Below, piece by piece: positions 42,271-42,804 of a DNA stretch of 42,804 nucleotides. Source of the DNA: Syntrophobacteraceae bacterium (GTDB taxonomy: Bacteria; Desulfobacterota; Syntrophobacteria; Syntrophobacterales; Syntrophobacteraceae); contig JALOOX010000026.1 in NCBI GenBank assembly GCA_025454175.1, forward strand, positions 1-42,804, read 5' to 3'. Position numbers and translations under genes: made by a program. A model generated the notes under the pieces. The model saw only the letters and a list, made by a program, of their open reading frames with translations, was not told the origin of the DNA and did not search any database. Numbering within the stretch: the first letter of the stretch is position 1; each line of letters begins with the position of its first letter.

Positions 42271-42663
42271 AGTCGTGACGAGGAAGCTTGCCAGGATGGC
42301 TGAATATTTGGAAGAACTGCGTCCTTATGGGGAGAGCCCATTCGAGACCTTCTGGGTCGATCACCACAAAATCGAAAGGCTCATCGAGCTCCTTGGTCAT
42401 GGCGGCGTCGGACATCGTGGTCCACCTGCTGGACTGCCGGGGAGCTCCGCCGCCGGTCTCGTATCGTTCGGCCTTCTTGCGGGCCGGCGAGTCGGGATTG
42501 CTGAGCCGTGAATTGAGCCGGAGCCTGGCGCTGGGAGCCGGCCTTCGGAATATTCCGTTGCATGAATACGAGGAAATCGACTATCCACTCTCACCGGAGC
42601 CTCCCGGCCATTGCGGACGACATGACCCGCTTCATCGAGGAATGCCTCCCGTACGGTGCGTGA
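42260..42663 (+). pseudogene. hepT: HEPN toxin gene (HepT/DUF86) with two frameshifts
   Basis: Frame 1 (from 42260) reads MSPEVVTRKLARMAEYLEELRPYG to HHKIERLIELL. At 42395-42396 an extra G shifts it; frame 2 continues VMAASDIVVHLLDCRGAPPPV, then SRELSRSLALGAGLRNIPLHEYEEIDY, with the RNase motif RNxxxH intact (RNIPLH). Around 42580-42595 a second shift of the same sense moves to frame 3, which ends SLPAIADDMTRFIEECLPYGA and stops at 42663. Joined, the three pieces make a normal HepT of about 134 residues. The partner antitoxin lies directly upstream. A sequencing error is possible but would be needed twice. Confidence 0.75.
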
Positions 42664-42804
42664 CAGCTTGAAACTTGACAATCATCCTCGATACCGAGTA
42701 ATGTACCCACCGAAATCCAAACGGCATGAAGCCGCAATAATCCTCTGAATTTAAGCTCCAGCGTCATCATCATTCCCGGGTCGTGACGACCTGCCCAATG
42801 AAGC

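Noticed and set aside
42675..42704. A TTGACA followed by TAATGT near the right edge
   Set aside because: The -10 box is poor, no gene start is visible before the window ends, and TTGACA here is part of a TTGAAACTTGACA repeat-like string.

Overview
The window is a chromosomal segment of a high-GC (about 60%) Gram-negative bacterium. LptF/LptG, an LPS heptose kinase and a TonB-ExbB-ExbD set show an outer membrane. Superoxide reductase next to cytochrome bd points to an anaerobe that meets oxygen. A YicC-RemA-Gmk block, DUF4416, stand-alone receivers, an acidic protein with a PopZ-like tail and a sigma-54 activator fit a deltaproteobacterium (Desulfobacterota). A Syntrophobacter-like sulfate reducer or syntroph is my best guess, but that is inference. 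I saw no rRNA, tRNA, CRISPR array, insertion sequence or prophage.

Layout. 1-3.1 kb: tail of an unknown gene, a perfect hairpin, then a large exported protein with three internal modules and a His/Tyr-, WRPG- and RGG-rich tail (minus strand). 3.1-7.1 kb: nucleotide-sugar epimerase and universal stress protein (minus), then a 57-residue membrane protein, a GT-A glycosyltransferase and a lone receiver (plus). 7.2-9.5 kb: lptF-lptG (minus). 9.6-16.6 kb: dGTPase, acidic PopZ-like protein, valS, nadC, a second lone receiver, azlC-azlD (plus). 16.6-25.8 kb: ubiA (minus), an rRNA uracil methyltransferase, a PBP1B-type synthase, a TPR lipoprotein (plus), an SH3/coiled-coil protein (minus), then tatD, maf and yggS (plus). 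25.8-31.2 kb: a nine-gene minus-strand block yggT-divIVA-trm112-hldE1-DUF4416-yicC-remA-gmk-rlmB.

31.4-37.4 kb is the most interesting part. A DUF4412 periplasmic protein gene is followed at once by a sigma-54 activator with a cysteine-rich PAS domain. A perfect 8+8 palindrome (ATGAGACA-GTTT-TGTCTCAT) overlaps the activator's stop codon. Downstream lie an IHF-like site and a good sigma-54 -24/-12 promoter (33621-33636). This promoter faces a plus-strand series: an unrecognised 77-residue protein, a flavodoxin, a 2Fe-superoxide reductase with all metal ligands, and cytochrome bd oxidase cydAB. A strong hairpin closes the series. I read this as an oxygen/superoxide defence locus switched on by a redox-sensing enhancer-binding protein; the parts are visible and the regulatory link is inferred.

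37.4-42.8 kb is more accessory. It holds REP-like hairpins, a DUF5658 membrane protein, a low-GC patch with a truncated nucleotidyltransferase, sfsA, a tonB-exbB-exbD operon, and an MNT/HEPN toxin-antitoxin pair. Its antitoxin is intact, while the toxin gene carries two frameshifts.
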